A stretch of DNA of 64,000 nucleotides. It comes from Methanomassiliicoccales archaeon RumEn M1 (lineage in GTDB: Archaea > Thermoplasmatota > Thermoplasmata > Methanomassiliicoccales > Methanomassiliicoccaceae). The stretch is from positions 1 to 64,000 of the forward strand of contig LJKK01000092.1 in assembly GCA_001421185.1 (NCBI GenBank), written 5' to 3'. The notes under the pieces are model-generated. The model was not told where the DNA came from, made no database searches, and saw only the letters and a program-made list of their open reading frames with translations. Shown piece after piece: positions 38,437 to 47,879 of the stretch (its first letter is position 1; each line of letters starts with the position of its first letter). Position numbers and translations under genes: made by a program.

Positions 38437-40214
38437 TCCTCCAGGGTGGACTCCAGCTCCCGCATGAAGGCCCGGGCCTGCTCCATTCCCTTGGACCAGA
38501 AGCTCGGGCTCTCGATGTCCATTCCCAGCCCGGCGGCCAGCTCGGCGGCCGAGCGGCTGGAGCCGGCCGAGAGCAGCTCCTTGAACGCCGGCACGAACTC
38601 CGCCCCCTGCTCCTTGTACATGCGATACAGGGAGAAGACGAACAGCTGGGCGAAGGTGTAGGGATAGTTGTAGAACCTGGTACCGGCGAAATAATGATGG
38701 GGGAACCGCGCCCAGTCCCATTCGGAATCGTCCAGCCATTGCACGGCGTCGCCGTACACGCGGTCCTGGGCGGTCCGCCACAGCTCGGAGATCCTCTTGC
38801 CATCCAGCTCCACGCCCTCCTCATGCTGCTCGTACAGGCTGGACTCGAACAGGAAGCGGAAGCCTTCCTGGAACACCGACAGCGTGAAGCCGTCCAGTAT
38901 CTTCACCAGGATGTCCTGCCGCTCCTCCCGGGATGACGCGCTCCCTTTCAGCCGGTCGGCCAGCAGCAGCTCCCCCATCAGGCTTCCGCACTCCGCCACG
39001 CAGAGCGAGACGTGGCAGTTGCTGTAGTTCTGCGCCCTGGTGTACATGTAGGCGTGCACGGCGTGGCCCATCTCGTGGGCCAGGGTGTTCACGTCGTTCA
39101 GCCGGCCATTGTAGGACTGCAGTATGAACGCGGAGCGTCCCGCCACCCAGGTGGAGCAGAAGGCGCCGGTCCTCTTGCCCCTGCGCACCTGTGCGTCGAT
39201 GCGGCCCCGCTCGAACATGTCGCCCGCCCATTCGCCCAGCTCCCGGTCGAAGTCGCGGAAGGTCGACAGCACCAGGTCCCTCGCCTCCTGCCAGGAATAT
39301 CGTCGGTCGGGAGTGCTGGGAAGGGGAGCCCGAAGGTCCCAGCTGCCCAGGCGGTCCAGGCCCAGCAGCCGCGCCTTGAGGCCGAAGTAGCGCTGGCACA
39401 GATCGACGTTGCCCTGCACGACCTCCATGAGGGCGTCGACCGCCCCAGCGCTGACGTCGTTGGCCAGCAAGGTCGGCTCCAGCGGCGAGTCATAGCCGCG
39501 CAGCTTGAACATGGCCGCGTGATCGGCCACGATGGTGCGGAGGATGTCCGACCATAGCAGCTCGTCCCGCTTGAGGGTCGAGCCGATCGACTCGTACACG
39601 GCCCGCCTCGTTCCCCGATCGGGGTCGTGCATGTAGGCGTAGACCTCCCCGATGCCCAGGGACCTCCTCTGCCCGGCGATCTCCACCTCGAAGGTGCGCG
39701 TGCTGAGCCACTTGCTCTGCAGCCTGGACATCATCTGGATGCCGTTCTGGTCCTTGGTCATGATGACCTTTTCCTCGGCCTCCGACAGCAGGTGCGGCGC
39801 CGCCCGGGCGCGCCTCTCCAGATAGTGGCGGTACTCGGCCAATGCCGGATCGTCGATGAGCTCCGGGCGGGCCATCAGGAGCTGCCCCAGCTCGATGCCC
39901 ACCGCCGCCATGGCCTTGCTGGCCTCGGTGCCGGCCCTCGTGTACGCGCTGTTGAGCTCGTTGGCCACCGGATCGGTCATGTCGGCCGCGAACAGCAGCG
40001 AGCAGTACTCCTCCACGCCCTCGTGGCGGAGCGCCAGCTCATCCTTTCGCTCCAGCATCTCCCTCAGCCCGACGGCGTCGAGGTCGGCGATCCGACCGCG
40101 GTAGGCGTCGGCGAACTTGCGAGAGGCGTCCACCATGGCCTCGAGCTCTGCTTTCAGGCCTTGAGGGTCGGTCGATGCTACCAGCTCAGACAGGTTCCAT
40201 TGGGGGGCGGACAT
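38430..40214 (-). CDS. pepF: M3 family oligoendopeptidase F
   Basis: This zinc metallopeptidase cleaves short peptides in the cytosol. The 594 residues carry the active-site HEMGHAVHAYMY (HExxH, about residue 380) with the third zinc ligand in a following CHVSLCVAECGSLMGE segment. The N-terminal part is the oligopeptidase F helical domain. Start ATG 40214 follows an AGGAG site. Its TATA box (minus strand, near 40242-40250) lies in the last codons of the ECF S-component gene, so it is transcribed separately from that operon. Confidence 0.93.
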   Translation of the reverse strand: MSAPQWNLSELVASTDPQGLKAELEAMVDASRKFADAYRGRIADLDAVGLREMLERKDELALRHEGVEEYCSLLFAADMTDPVANELNSAYTRAGTEASKAMAAVGIELGQLLMARPELIDDPALAEYRHYLERRARAAPHLLSEAEEKVIMTKDQNGIQMMSRLQSKWLSTRTFEVEIAGQRRSLGIGEVYAYMHDPDRGTRRAVYESIGSTLKRDELLWSDILRTIVADHAAMFKLRGYDSPLEPTLLANDVSAGAVDALMEVVQGNVDLCQRYFGLKARLLGLDRLGSWDLRAPLPSTPDRRYSWQEARDLVLSTFRDFDRELGEWAGDMFERGRIDAQVRRGKRTGAFCSTWVAGRSAFILQSYNGRLNDVNTLAHEMGHAVHAYMYTRAQNYSNCHVSLCVAECGSLMGELLLADRLKGSASSREERQDILVKILDGFTLSVFQEGFRFLFESSLYEQHEEGVELDGKRISELWRTAQDRVYGDAVQWLDDSEWDWARFPHHYFAGTRFYNYPYTFAQLFVFSLYRMYKEQGAEFVPAFKELLSAGSSRSAAELAAGLGMDIESPSFWSKGMEQARAFMRELESTLEDQ

Positions 40215-40248
40215 GATTGAACTCCTGCCCTACACCATGCCGGGCGAC

Positions 40249-41010
40249 TTATTTGGTTCTATTTCCGGTCGTCATGGCGCCGGCGAGGCCGGCACGATGG
40301 CCGTCCTCTGGGCGGTACGACACGTGCGTCCGGCGCCTGAACCTCTTGAACAGCGTGAGCACCGGGCGGCCCAGCACGGCGGCGAAGATGACGTTGCCCA
40401 CGACGTGCAGTATGCCATACGGTATGCCGGCCACCATCGTCGGCAGGAAGAGGTCCGGAACGGCCCGGTAGAACGTCAGCCAGCTGCTGAAGTCCATGAG
40501 GAGGTTGTACGCCAGTCCAAGGATGACGCCGAGGAATATCACGTGGGTGACTGTGACCTCGTCCTTGAGCCGCTTCCCGACCAGGGCCGAGATGATGCCC
40601 ACCATGCCCCAAGCCACCATCATCCATGGCGTCCACGGGCCGTGCCCGAAGAAGAAGTTGGACACTGCCGCGGTGGTGACCCCGGCCATGGCCCCGGCCA
40701 GGGAGCCGAAGATCAGGCCGGTGCAAATGATCAGGAAGGTGCACGGCTGTATGTTGGGCAGCGCGACGAAGGGGATCCGGGAGGCCGCGATTATGGCGCC
40801 CAGGATGCCGATCAGCGCCACCTCCTTGGAGCTTATCTCCGACTCCTCGAACCGGGCGAGGATGATCCCCACGACGAAGAGCAGCAGGATGAACGACAGG
40901 AAGGCCGCGTACGAGCTGAGCAGATGCTGCTGGAACATTGCCAGGTACAGCATCGCGCTGGCCATCACCAGCGTGGCCAGGACCATCAGGGTGCTAAGTT
41001 TCAGGCGCAT
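40249..41010 (-). CDS. ECF transporter substrate-binding S component
   Basis: This 253-residue integral membrane protein has about six or seven transmembrane helices and ends in a basic cytoplasmic tail. It has the loop-helix pattern of ECF S components (ALPNIQPCTFLIICTGLIFG is the central helix with a Pro-Cys kink, and SNFFFGHGPWTPWMM the aromatic loop). The S component sets the substrate. It follows ecfA by two bases with GGAGG in front, inside the five-gene operon. The substrate cannot be read from sequence; the linked DUF4430 proteins suggest a corrinoid. Confidence 0.82.
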   Translation of the reverse strand: MRLKLSTLMVLATLVMASAMLYLAMFQQHLLSSYAAFLSFILLLFVVGIILARFEESEISSKEVALIGILGAIIAASRIPFVALPNIQPCTFLIICTGLIFGSLAGAMAGVTTAAVSNFFFGHGPWTPWMMVAWGMVGIISALVGKRLKDEVTVTHVIFLGVILGLAYNLLMDFSSWLTFYRAVPDLFLPTMVAGIPYGILHVVGNVIFAAVLGRPVLTLFKRFRRRTHVSYRPEDGHRAGLAGAMTTGNRTK

Positions 41011-41011
41011 G

Positions 41012-42468
41012 TCAGGCCTCCGTTCCGCAGACCTTGACCAATTCCATCACCTTGGTCAGCGGCACCTCGGTCAGGGCGCCGCCATCGAGCGACAGGACGC
41101 GGGTGGCGTGCTCGGCCACGAAGCGGTAGTCGTGCGTCACCATCACCGTGGTCATTCCCTGCTCGCGCAACGTGGCCAGGATGGACGCCAGCCTCGCCTT
41201 GTTCCAGTGATCGAGGCCCCTGGTGGGCTCGTCCAGCACCAGGATCCTGGGGCGCCCGACCAGTATGGACGCCAGGGCTGCCCGTTCGCGCTCGCCGCAG
41301 CTGAGGTCCCTGGGGAATGAACGCCGATACCGCTCCAGATCTAGCATCCTCAGCGTCCAATCGATGCGTTCGGCCCATTCGGCCTCGGGCACCTTTAGGT
41401 TCCGGAGGGTGAACTGGAGCTCCATCTCCAGTGTGTCCTCGAAGAGGTAGTTGTTGGGGTTCTGCCCCAGATACCCGATGTCGCGCGCCAGGCTGGCCGT
41501 TGTCGCTTCAGAGATGTTCCTGCCCAACACCGCCACGGTGCCCTCGGCCGGACGCAGCAGGCCGTTCAGTTGCTTGAGGAGGGTGCTCTTGCCCGAGCCG
41601 TTGTGGCCGATGATAGCCACCACCTCCCGGTCCCTGACGTTGAGGTTTAGTCCCCTTAACACCGCATCTCGCTCGTAGGCGAAGGTTAGCCCCCGGGCGG
41701 ATAGGACGACGTCACCGAGACCGTTGCCCTGGACACCACGGTGGAAGTCGGCCACCAGGCGGTTCTTCCTCATGAGCGGCATGACCTCGTCGGGCGTGCC
41801 GTCGGCGATCACGCGGCCCGATTCCATGAACAGGACGCGGTCGGCATAGGACAGGCACCTCTCCAGGCGGTGCTCCACTAGGATGATGCCGATGCCCTGG
41901 TCACTGTTGAGCCTGTGAAGGAAGTCCAGGTACATGCTGGCCGACTCGTCGTCCAGCTGCGACGTGGGCTCGTCCAGGACTATGTACCGGGGCCTCATGG
42001 CTAGCACCGAGGCCAGGGCCACCTTCTGCTTCTCCCCGCCCGACAACTGGGGGATGAACCGCTCCAGGAAGGGGTCGAGGCCAAAGTACTCGGAGTATTC
42101 GGTGATACGACCCTGGATCTCCTCCCGGGGCAGCGCCAGGTTCTCCAGGCCGAAGGCCATCTCGTTCTCTACGTTGGTCATGACCAGCTGGTTCTCGGGG
42201 TCCTGGAAGACCATCCCTACGATGCTGGCCATCTTGGCCGGCGGCGTTCTCCGGGTATCGAGGCCGTCCACCGTCACCCGCCCTCCGACCTCCCCGCCAT
42301 AGAAGTGGGGGATGAGGCCGTTGAACGAGCGTATGAGCGTGGACTTGCCGGAACCGGATGCGCCGACGATGAGGAGGAACTCGTTCTCTCTCACCTCAAG
42401 GCTCACGTCGTCAAGGACGGGGCGTCCTTACCGGAGTAGGTGAACGAGAATCGCTCCATGCTGATCAT
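41012..42468 (-). CDS. ecfA: ECF transporter fused ATPase subunits A-A', frameshifted near start
   Basis: Two ABC ATPase domains are fused in one chain of about 485 residues. Domain 1 has GASGSGKST, LSGGEKQKVAL and VLDEPTSQLD; domain 2 has GHNGSGKST, LSCGERERAAL and VLDEPTRGLD. They power the ECF importer. The apparent start at 42406 misses the first beta strands. Upstream, ATG 42468 (overlapping the ecfT stop as ATGA) reads MISMERFSFTYSGKDAP, then the frame breaks. Adding one base to the four-G run at 42419-42422 joins it to VLDDVSLEV. This is most likely a sequencing error. Confidence 0.88.
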
Positions 42469-43343
42469 TGGCGGCCCCCCAGCAGTATGGGCGTGAAGAA
42501 CAGTATCTCGACCGCCGCCACCGTCGCTCCCGCGGCCGTGATGACCAGAGGCTCGCCGGCCAGATAGTTGACGTTACCGTATCCCATGATGAACATGGCG
42601 ACGCCGAAGGGGATGGCCAGCAGGAAGGATATCATCATCAGCCGGTCCGCGGTCCGCAGGGCAGGGTCCTTGTACCGAGAGCGTTTTCCGGCGCCGAAGC
42701 CGCGGGCCTCCATGGCCTCGGCGATGTCCATGGACCGCTCCATGGAGTTCATGAGCAGGGGCATCATGACCGGCGCCCTCGCTCTGGCCCTCCGCACGAA
42801 GCTGCCGTCGTCGAACTCCACCCCCCTCGCCTTCATGGCGTCCGATATGGCGGCCGAGTCGGCGGCGATGGTCGGGTACATCCTGGTAGCGATGGAGACG
42901 CCAGTCATGGACTTGAAGCCCAGTCTCGATAGGATGCGGAGTAGATCATCCGGATGCACCGTGAACGTGAGGACGGCGAACGCCACCACTGACAGGACGA
43001 GCCTCAGGGACATGCTGATGGAGAAGAGGACCGGACCCTCGGTGATCTTGACGATGCCCAGATCGAGCAGTACGGGACCGACCGAGGGCGTGAAGATGAT
43101 GCTGAACAGGAAGAGGAACGCCACCACGTAGATGGTGTACTTCAGCAGGCCCAGTGTCTCGCGCGCCACTCGCCCTCTGGCCACCACCGTCAATGCCAGT
43201 ACGAGCATGGCCGAGAGATACAGTATGTCCGATATCAGGATGGAGAGGAGGAAGAATGCCAGTACGAACACCATCTTGGGCCTGGCGTCCAGCCGGTGGA
43301 GGGGCGTGTCCTTGTCCTGATATGGGAACAGCATGGGCATCAA
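42465..43343 (-). CDS. ecfT: ECF transporter transmembrane T component
   Basis: EcfT couples ATP hydrolysis to the S component. The 292 residues contain several transmembrane helices and the two Ala-Arg-Gly coupling motifs, in AMKARGVEF and EAMEARGFG (preceded by MNSMERSMDIA). These helices touch the ATPase grooves. The length is typical. Its stop overlaps the ecfA start, and 13 bases separate it from the DUF4430 gene upstream. Confidence 0.9.
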   Translation of the reverse strand: MMPMLFPYQDKDTPLHRLDARPKMVFVLAFFLLSILISDILYLSAMLVLALTVVARGRVARETLGLLKYTIYVVAFLFLFSIIFTPSVGPVLLDLGIVKITEGPVLFSISMSLRLVLSVVAFAVLTFTVHPDDLLRILSRLGFKSMTGVSIATRMYPTIAADSAAISDAMKARGVEFDDGSFVRRARARAPVMMPLLMNSMERSMDIAEAMEARGFGAGKRSRYKDPALRTADRLMMISFLLAIPFGVAMFIMGYGNVNYLAGEPLVITAAGATVAAVEILFFTPILLGGRQ

Positions 43344-43356
43344 CTACTCGAGCCGG

Positions 43357-43863
43357 TCATAGATCGTACTGATTGGGCATGTACTTCCAGACGACCTCAG
43401 AGCCTTCCGTTAAGGGGTACTTGTTGCAGGCGCGATTGGCATACTGCTCATCGACCAGGAACTGCCAGGCCCTCTCGCCGTTGCTGATGTCAGGATCATT
43501 GTTCTCGATCCCGTCGATGGCCGTAACGAGGAGACCCTGGACCTGGCTGTCCACCTCCACCGTGAAGCCGGCGATGGACGCGGCGGCCGTGAGCATGTCA
43601 TAGCTGCTGGTCATGTTGGTCAGCCCCTTGAACACCCAGGTGGTATTGCCGCCGTTGGCCGTCGTGGTGTACGTCCACTTCCCGCCGTCGTTGGTCCATA
43701 CGGTCAGGTTGCCACGGTGGATGGTGGCAGGGGCGTCGTACAGCTCGATCGTCATGTCGCCGCTGACCGGTTCGGATGCGTTCCCCTGCAGGTAGACCAC
43801 AAGGAGAAGCCCCATGACGATGACCAGGACGGCGGTCGTCAAGATGGTGGTGCTTTTCCTCAT
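43357..43863 (-). CDS. Membrane-anchored DUF4430 (transcobalamin-like) protein
   Basis: This 168-residue protein has an N-terminal membrane anchor or signal (about residues 7-27) and an extracellular domain with the DUF4430 pattern. That pattern is a central AGFTVEVDSQVQGLLVTAIDGIENND, split by the usual Gly and Ile positions, followed by RAWQFLVDEQYANRACNKYPLTEGSEVVWKY, where the trailing segment recalls the 'wxfyvNg' strand. DUF4430 is related to the beta domain of transcobalamin and intrinsic factor, which cap cobalamin. It is the second gene of the ECF operon. I infer that it presents substrate to the S component. Confidence 0.78.
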   Translation of the reverse strand: MRKSTTILTTAVLVIVMGLLLVVYLQGNASEPVSGDMTIELYDAPATIHRGNLTVWTNDGGKWTYTTTANGGNTTWVFKGLTNMTSSYDMLTAAASIAGFTVEVDSQVQGLLVTAIDGIENNDPDISNGERAWQFLVDEQYANRACNKYPLTEGSEVVWKYMPNQYDL

Positions 43864-43865
43864 GT

Positions 43866-45518
43866 TCAGGCCTTCTTTCTCCAGTACATCAGGCCGACCG
43901 CGACGATGAAGATGACAGCAGCAATGCCACCGAGCAGCAGCCACGGGAACTCCTCAGGAGCGTCCTCCGGCCCAGGAGTGATTATTTCCTCGCTGCCTGT
44001 GCTGAGCGCGTAGACGTAGCCGTTGTTGGAAGTCACGAACAAGAAGCCGTCGATGAACGTCGGGGCGCACATCGCATAGTTGGCTGGTTCCAGAACGACC
44101 TCCTTGACCATCTTTCCCGTCAGGTCGACAGCCACCAGGCGGCTGGACTCCTCGTTGGTTACGGCGAAGATTGTATCACCGACAACGGTAGGCGCGCCAC
44201 CCCCGAACGTCTCACCGAGGGAGTAGTTCCACAGTTTGTCGCCGTCGAGGTCCATCATTATGATGTCGGTAGCAGTGGCCGCAACGTAGCCTACCGATGA
44301 AAGCGCAGCGGACGCCGAGGTGCCGCCGATGTGGGTCTGCCAGTCGATAGCTCCAGTGGTGAAGTTCAGCGCGGTCATGTTTCCGTTGGCGCCGGACGAT
44401 GTCACGATGACGCGGTCATTATCAGCGTCCACAAGAGGCGAGGCGCGGACCTTTCCGCCAACGGTGGTGGACCACAGGTACGAGCCGTCGTCCGCGTAAG
44501 CGCTGACATTGCCAGAGTCGTCGCCGATAAAGATGACCCCCTCATGGATGGCGGGTGATGAGGAGTAGATCGTCTGAGAGACGGTGACGTTCCAGTTCTC
44601 TGCGCCATCGGCGGCGTTTATGGAGAACATTTTCCCATTGCCAGCCGCGACGATGATGCTGTTGACGTACGCAACAGGTGAAGAGGTTATTCCGAAGGTG
44701 CTAGCGGAACCGGTGTCGAAGGTCCACACCTCCTCTCCGTCGGCTGCATCGAACGCGTAAAGCTTCCCATCAGCAGATGGGGCGATCACCATCTCACCAT
44801 ACAGCAGTGGGGTGGCAACCTGGAAGCCAGTACCGACGTCCTTGTTCCAGACGATCTTGCCAGTCGTGTCGAGGCAGAACAATGAGGAGTTCGAGGCAAA
44901 GCTCCAATCTTCATTCAGAAGTCCTCCAGTTATCACATACAGAAGGCCGTTAGCCCCGATCACCGAGCTGCTGATGGCACCGTTGCCGAGGTCCTTGGAC
45001 CAGTTCAGAGCTGGATGGTCGATGTTGCCAAACTCTTGTGACCCGGCATTCATGGCATCATATCGGAAGCTGGCCCAGGGGTAGCGATGCTCAGGGGTGG
45101 CCAGAGGCATGGGTCCTCCCCAAGCATCATACTTCCAAGCCAGGGCCTCGAGATCGTCTGCCGGAACTGCGTCCGCGCCCGACATCGAGGACTCCCATCT
45201 AGCGGTGGTAGAGTTCCAGATAATGAATCCCCAGAACTGGCCGGTGGCAGGGTTGTAGTCCATCCCCTCGATCGGACCGACCATTACACCAAATGTAGAC
45301 TCGGAATATTGCAGGTCTATGTCGAGCATGTCCGCTGCTTCCGCGGTCACATTGAACGCGTTCATGTCCTCGGTCACTGGAACGTCGGCCCACATGACCC
45401 GCCCGTTCCCGAAGTCGAACAGGACCGCGCAGGTGTCCTCCTCTTCAGCGGCACTAACCGTGCCAGCAAAGGTCGCCAGCACCATCATTCCCACGATCAG
45501 ACCTGCAAGGAACCTCAT
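43866..45518 (-). CDS. Secreted PQQ-like beta-propeller with DUF4430-like N-terminus and C-terminal anchor
   Basis: First gene of the ECF operon, about 550 residues. A signal peptide (MRFLAGLIVGMMVL to SAAEEED) is followed by a domain (about 30-140) that resembles DUF4430, with FNVTAEAADML, FGVMVGPIEGMDY and a GFIIWNSTTARWE strand. Then comes a beta-propeller of about seven PQQ-like blades (repeats such as DGKLYAFDAADGEEVWTF and DGSYLWSTTVGGKV), and a C-terminal transmembrane helix before YWRKKA. It would be held outside the cell membrane. The start could also be ATG 45530, four codons upstream. A substrate-capture role for the ECF importer is inferred from the operon. Confidence 0.78.
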   Translation of the reverse strand: MRFLAGLIVGMMVLATFAGTVSAAEEEDTCAVLFDFGNGRVMWADVPVTEDMNAFNVTAEAADMLDIDLQYSESTFGVMVGPIEGMDYNPATGQFWGFIIWNSTTARWESSMSGADAVPADDLEALAWKYDAWGGPMPLATPEHRYPWASFRYDAMNAGSQEFGNIDHPALNWSKDLGNGAISSSVIGANGLLYVITGGLLNEDWSFASNSSLFCLDTTGKIVWNKDVGTGFQVATPLLYGEMVIAPSADGKLYAFDAADGEEVWTFDTGSASTFGITSSPVAYVNSIIVAAGNGKMFSINAADGAENWNVTVSQTIYSSSPAIHEGVIFIGDDSGNVSAYADDGSYLWSTTVGGKVRASPLVDADNDRVIVTSSGANGNMTALNFTTGAIDWQTHIGGTSASAALSSVGYVAATATDIIMMDLDGDKLWNYSLGETFGGGAPTVVGDTIFAVTNEESSRLVAVDLTGKMVKEVVLEPANYAMCAPTFIDGFLFVTSNNGYVYALSTGSEEIITPGPEDAPEEFPWLLLGGIAAVIFIVAVGLMYWRKKA

Positions 45519-45542
45519 GAATGATACCATCCTAGATCGTTA

Positions 45543-45561
45543 GTTGGATAATACATCCAAC
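45543..45561. promoter_or_regulatory. Perfect inverted repeat over the TATA box of the ECF operon, candidate operator
   Basis: GTTGGAT (45543-45549) and ATCCAAC (45555-45561) form a perfect seven-base inverted repeat with a five-base spacer. On the minus strand the core reads TGTATTATCC and is the likely TATA box of the operon (transcription start near 45525). A dimeric repressor bound here would exclude TBP. I saw no second copy in the window by eye. Confidence 0.6.
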
Positions 45562-45668
45562 ACCATGGTTATACAACTAGCATCTAATAATGTTTCCTTT
45601 TATTCTATTGGCTCAGATAGTTCTTTTCGCTTTAGCGCTCACGATTAAATATCCTGCGATGCCACGCC

Positions 45669-46538
45669 ATGCTCATGAAGAGCCAGAGCAGCAATGTCAG
45701 AAAGGCCTTAGCGGTCAGTCCGGCCCAGCCCACCATGGAAGGCGCCGGGGTACGGCTGAAGAGGGCGTTCGGCGCGGTCGACCCCCGGCTGGACCCGTTC
45801 CTCATGCTGGACGACTTCTCCTCCAGGGATCCGGCCGACTATGAAGCGGGATTCCCCGAGCATCCGCATCGGGGAATGGAGACCGTCACCTACATCATCA
45901 GCGGGCAGGTCGATCACCGCGACAGCCTGGGGAACAGCGGCACCATTCGATCGGGCGAGGTGCAGTGGATGACCGCGGGCAGCGGCATCATCCACGCAGA
46001 GATGCCAAGGGAGACCTGGGAGCGGCTCTGCGGCGTTCAGCTATGGGTGAACCTGCCCCGGGAGAGCAAGATGATGACGCCTCGATACCGGGACATCAGG
46101 GAGGAGGACATCCCGGTGGTGGAGCCGTCACCGGGGATCAGGGTCAAGGTGATCGCCGGAACGTTCGACGGCGCGGTCGGACCGGTAAAGGACGTCGTGG
46201 TCAAGATCCTCTATCTGGACGTTGCCATGGGACCGAACACCGAGTTCCGTCATGACATACCGGGTCAGTTCAATGCGTTCGCATACGTCGTACAGGGGGA
46301 TGCGGACTTCGGCGGCAGCACGGCGGGACGGCAGCAGCTGGTGGTGCTCGGAAAGGGCGAGGAGGTTCAGGTGCGCTCCGGAGAGAAGGGAGCGAGGTTC
46401 ATCTTGGCCGCCGGCCAGCCCATCGGGGAGCCGGTGGCGTGGCGCGGGCCCGTGGTCATGAACACCGAGGGCGAGCTGAAGGAGGCGTTCCGCGAGATGA
46501 GGGAGGGCACTTTCGTCAAGACCGATCCTCTGCGGTGA
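45669..46538 (+). CDS. Pirin family protein
   Basis: Pirins are bicupin iron proteins; some bacterial members degrade quercetin. The 289 residues start with the N-terminal cupin: DPFLMLDDF, GFPEHPHRGMETVTYI (metal His motif), SGIIHAEMP and a later Glu. The second cupin (about 165-280) lacks the metal ligands, as usual. A GATTAAATATCC box (about 45647-45658) precedes the ATG; the second ATG at 45675 is also possible. The gene is divergent from the ECF operon and converges with citrate synthase. Confidence 0.9.
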   Translation: MLMKSQSSNVRKALAVSPAQPTMEGAGVRLKRAFGAVDPRLDPFLMLDDFSSRDPADYEAGFPEHPHRGMETVTYIISGQVDHRDSLGNSGTIRSGEVQWMTAGSGIIHAEMPRETWERLCGVQLWVNLPRESKMMTPRYRDIREEDIPVVEPSPGIRVKVIAGTFDGAVGPVKDVVVKILYLDVAMGPNTEFRHDIPGQFNAFAYVVQGDADFGGSTAGRQQLVVLGKGEEVQVRSGEKGARFILAAGQPIGEPVAWRGPVVMNTEGELKEAFREMREGTFVKTDPLR

Positions 46539-47699
46539 TCAGTGGCGCTTCTCTAGGGGAACGTACTCACGGTCCGTGGCGCCGACGTACGTGCACACGG
46601 GGCGGTACAGCACCGGCTTCACCGGGCTGGGGGGGAACTTCTCCTCCAGCACGTGCGCGGTCCAGCCGGCCGCACGGGCCATGGCGAACACCGCGGGATA
46701 GAAGTCTGGCTCGATGCCCATGGCGTGGTACATCGAAGCGGTGTACATGTCGATGTTGGGGTAGATCTCCCGGCCCTTGGCAGAGCGGAAGTGCTCCTGA
46801 GTGGCCAGGACCATGCGCTCGGTCATCTCGTACCATCGGAACTCGGGGCGGTCGTCCATTATCATCTGGGCCATGCCCTGGAGGATGGCGGCGCGGGGAT
46901 CGATCGTCTTGTAGACCGCATGCCCCATGCCTGACACCCTCCTCCCATGCTTGAACTGCTCGGCCACCCATTCCTCCACGCTGTCGGGATCGTTGACGTC
47001 GATGAGGTTCTTCATGACCTGGGCGTTGGCGCCTCCGTGCAACGGACCGGAAAGCGCTCCGATGCCAGCCGTCACCGCCGAGTACATGCTGGCCCTGGTG
47101 GAAGCGACCACCCTGGTGGTGAAGGTCGAGGCATTGAAGCCGTGATCGGCCTGGAGGATCAGGGCGACGTCCAGGAAGTGATTCATGGTCTCGCTCTGCT
47201 CCTCCCCCCAGATCATGTGAAGGAAGTTGGCCGCGTGCGAGAGATCGGGATCGGGAGCGATAGGTTCCTGGCCGCTGCGGAGGCGCTTCCATGCCGCCAC
47301 CACCGTGGGCATCACGGCGATGATGCGAACGGCCTTCCGCTCGTTGGCCTCGCGAGAATCGCAATCGTAATCGGGACATGTGCCGGACAGGAGCGCCACC
47401 ATCGCCGACAGCATGGCCATGGGCGAGGTGTTGAGCGGCTGGGCACGCATGGCGTCCAGCAGTCCGGGGGGAAGTGCGCGGTTGGAGGCGAGCTCCTGTG
47501 AGAACGCCCTGAGCCGCTTGGCGGTGGGAAGTTGGCCATGCATCAAAAGGTAACAGACCTCCTCGAAGGTGGACCACCTTGCGAGGTCCTCTATGGCATA
47601 GCCGCGGTACAGCAACCTTCCTGCCTCTCCGTCGACCAAGCTAATCCGGGATGTGGCGGCCTTGATCCCTCTCAGCCCGGTGTTCTCTGTACCGACCAT
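46539..47699 (-). CDS. gltA: Citrate synthase
   Basis: Citrate synthase condenses acetyl-CoA and oxaloacetate. The 386-residue form starts MVGTENTGLRGIKAATSRISLVDG and contains the catalytic GPLHGGANAQVM (His), GMGHAVYKTIDPRA (His) and a late DFYPAVFAM (Asp region). An in-frame extension to 47849 exists, but a TATTTTTCATTAAG stretch (minus strand TATA, about 47721-47735) is about 30 bases before 47699, so I chose that start. In a methanogen it probably serves glutamate synthesis through a partial TCA branch; this is inferred. Confidence 0.93.
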   Translation of the reverse strand: MVGTENTGLRGIKAATSRISLVDGEAGRLLYRGYAIEDLARWSTFEEVCYLLMHGQLPTAKRLRAFSQELASNRALPPGLLDAMRAQPLNTSPMAMLSAMVALLSGTCPDYDCDSREANERKAVRIIAVMPTVVAAWKRLRSGQEPIAPDPDLSHAANFLHMIWGEEQSETMNHFLDVALILQADHGFNASTFTTRVVASTRASMYSAVTAGIGALSGPLHGGANAQVMKNLIDVNDPDSVEEWVAEQFKHGRRVSGMGHAVYKTIDPRAAILQGMAQMIMDDRPEFRWYEMTERMVLATQEHFRSAKGREIYPNIDMYTASMYHAMGIEPDFYPAVFAMARAAGWTAHVLEEKFPPSPVKPVLYRPVCTYVGATDREYVPLEKRH

Positions 47700-47879
47700 C
47701 GCTACGTCATTCGGTATCAAGTATTTTTCATTAAGGGTCGTTTTCGTGCTCTGAACACGCCTGGAAAGGCCGCCGTAATCCATTCCATATCGTCGATCCG
47801 ACGGAGATGGAACGACGCTATGGCTCAAGCGACGGGGGCCCGTTATCAAGGAGGCGCTGCCTTGGTCTCCACCGATATC

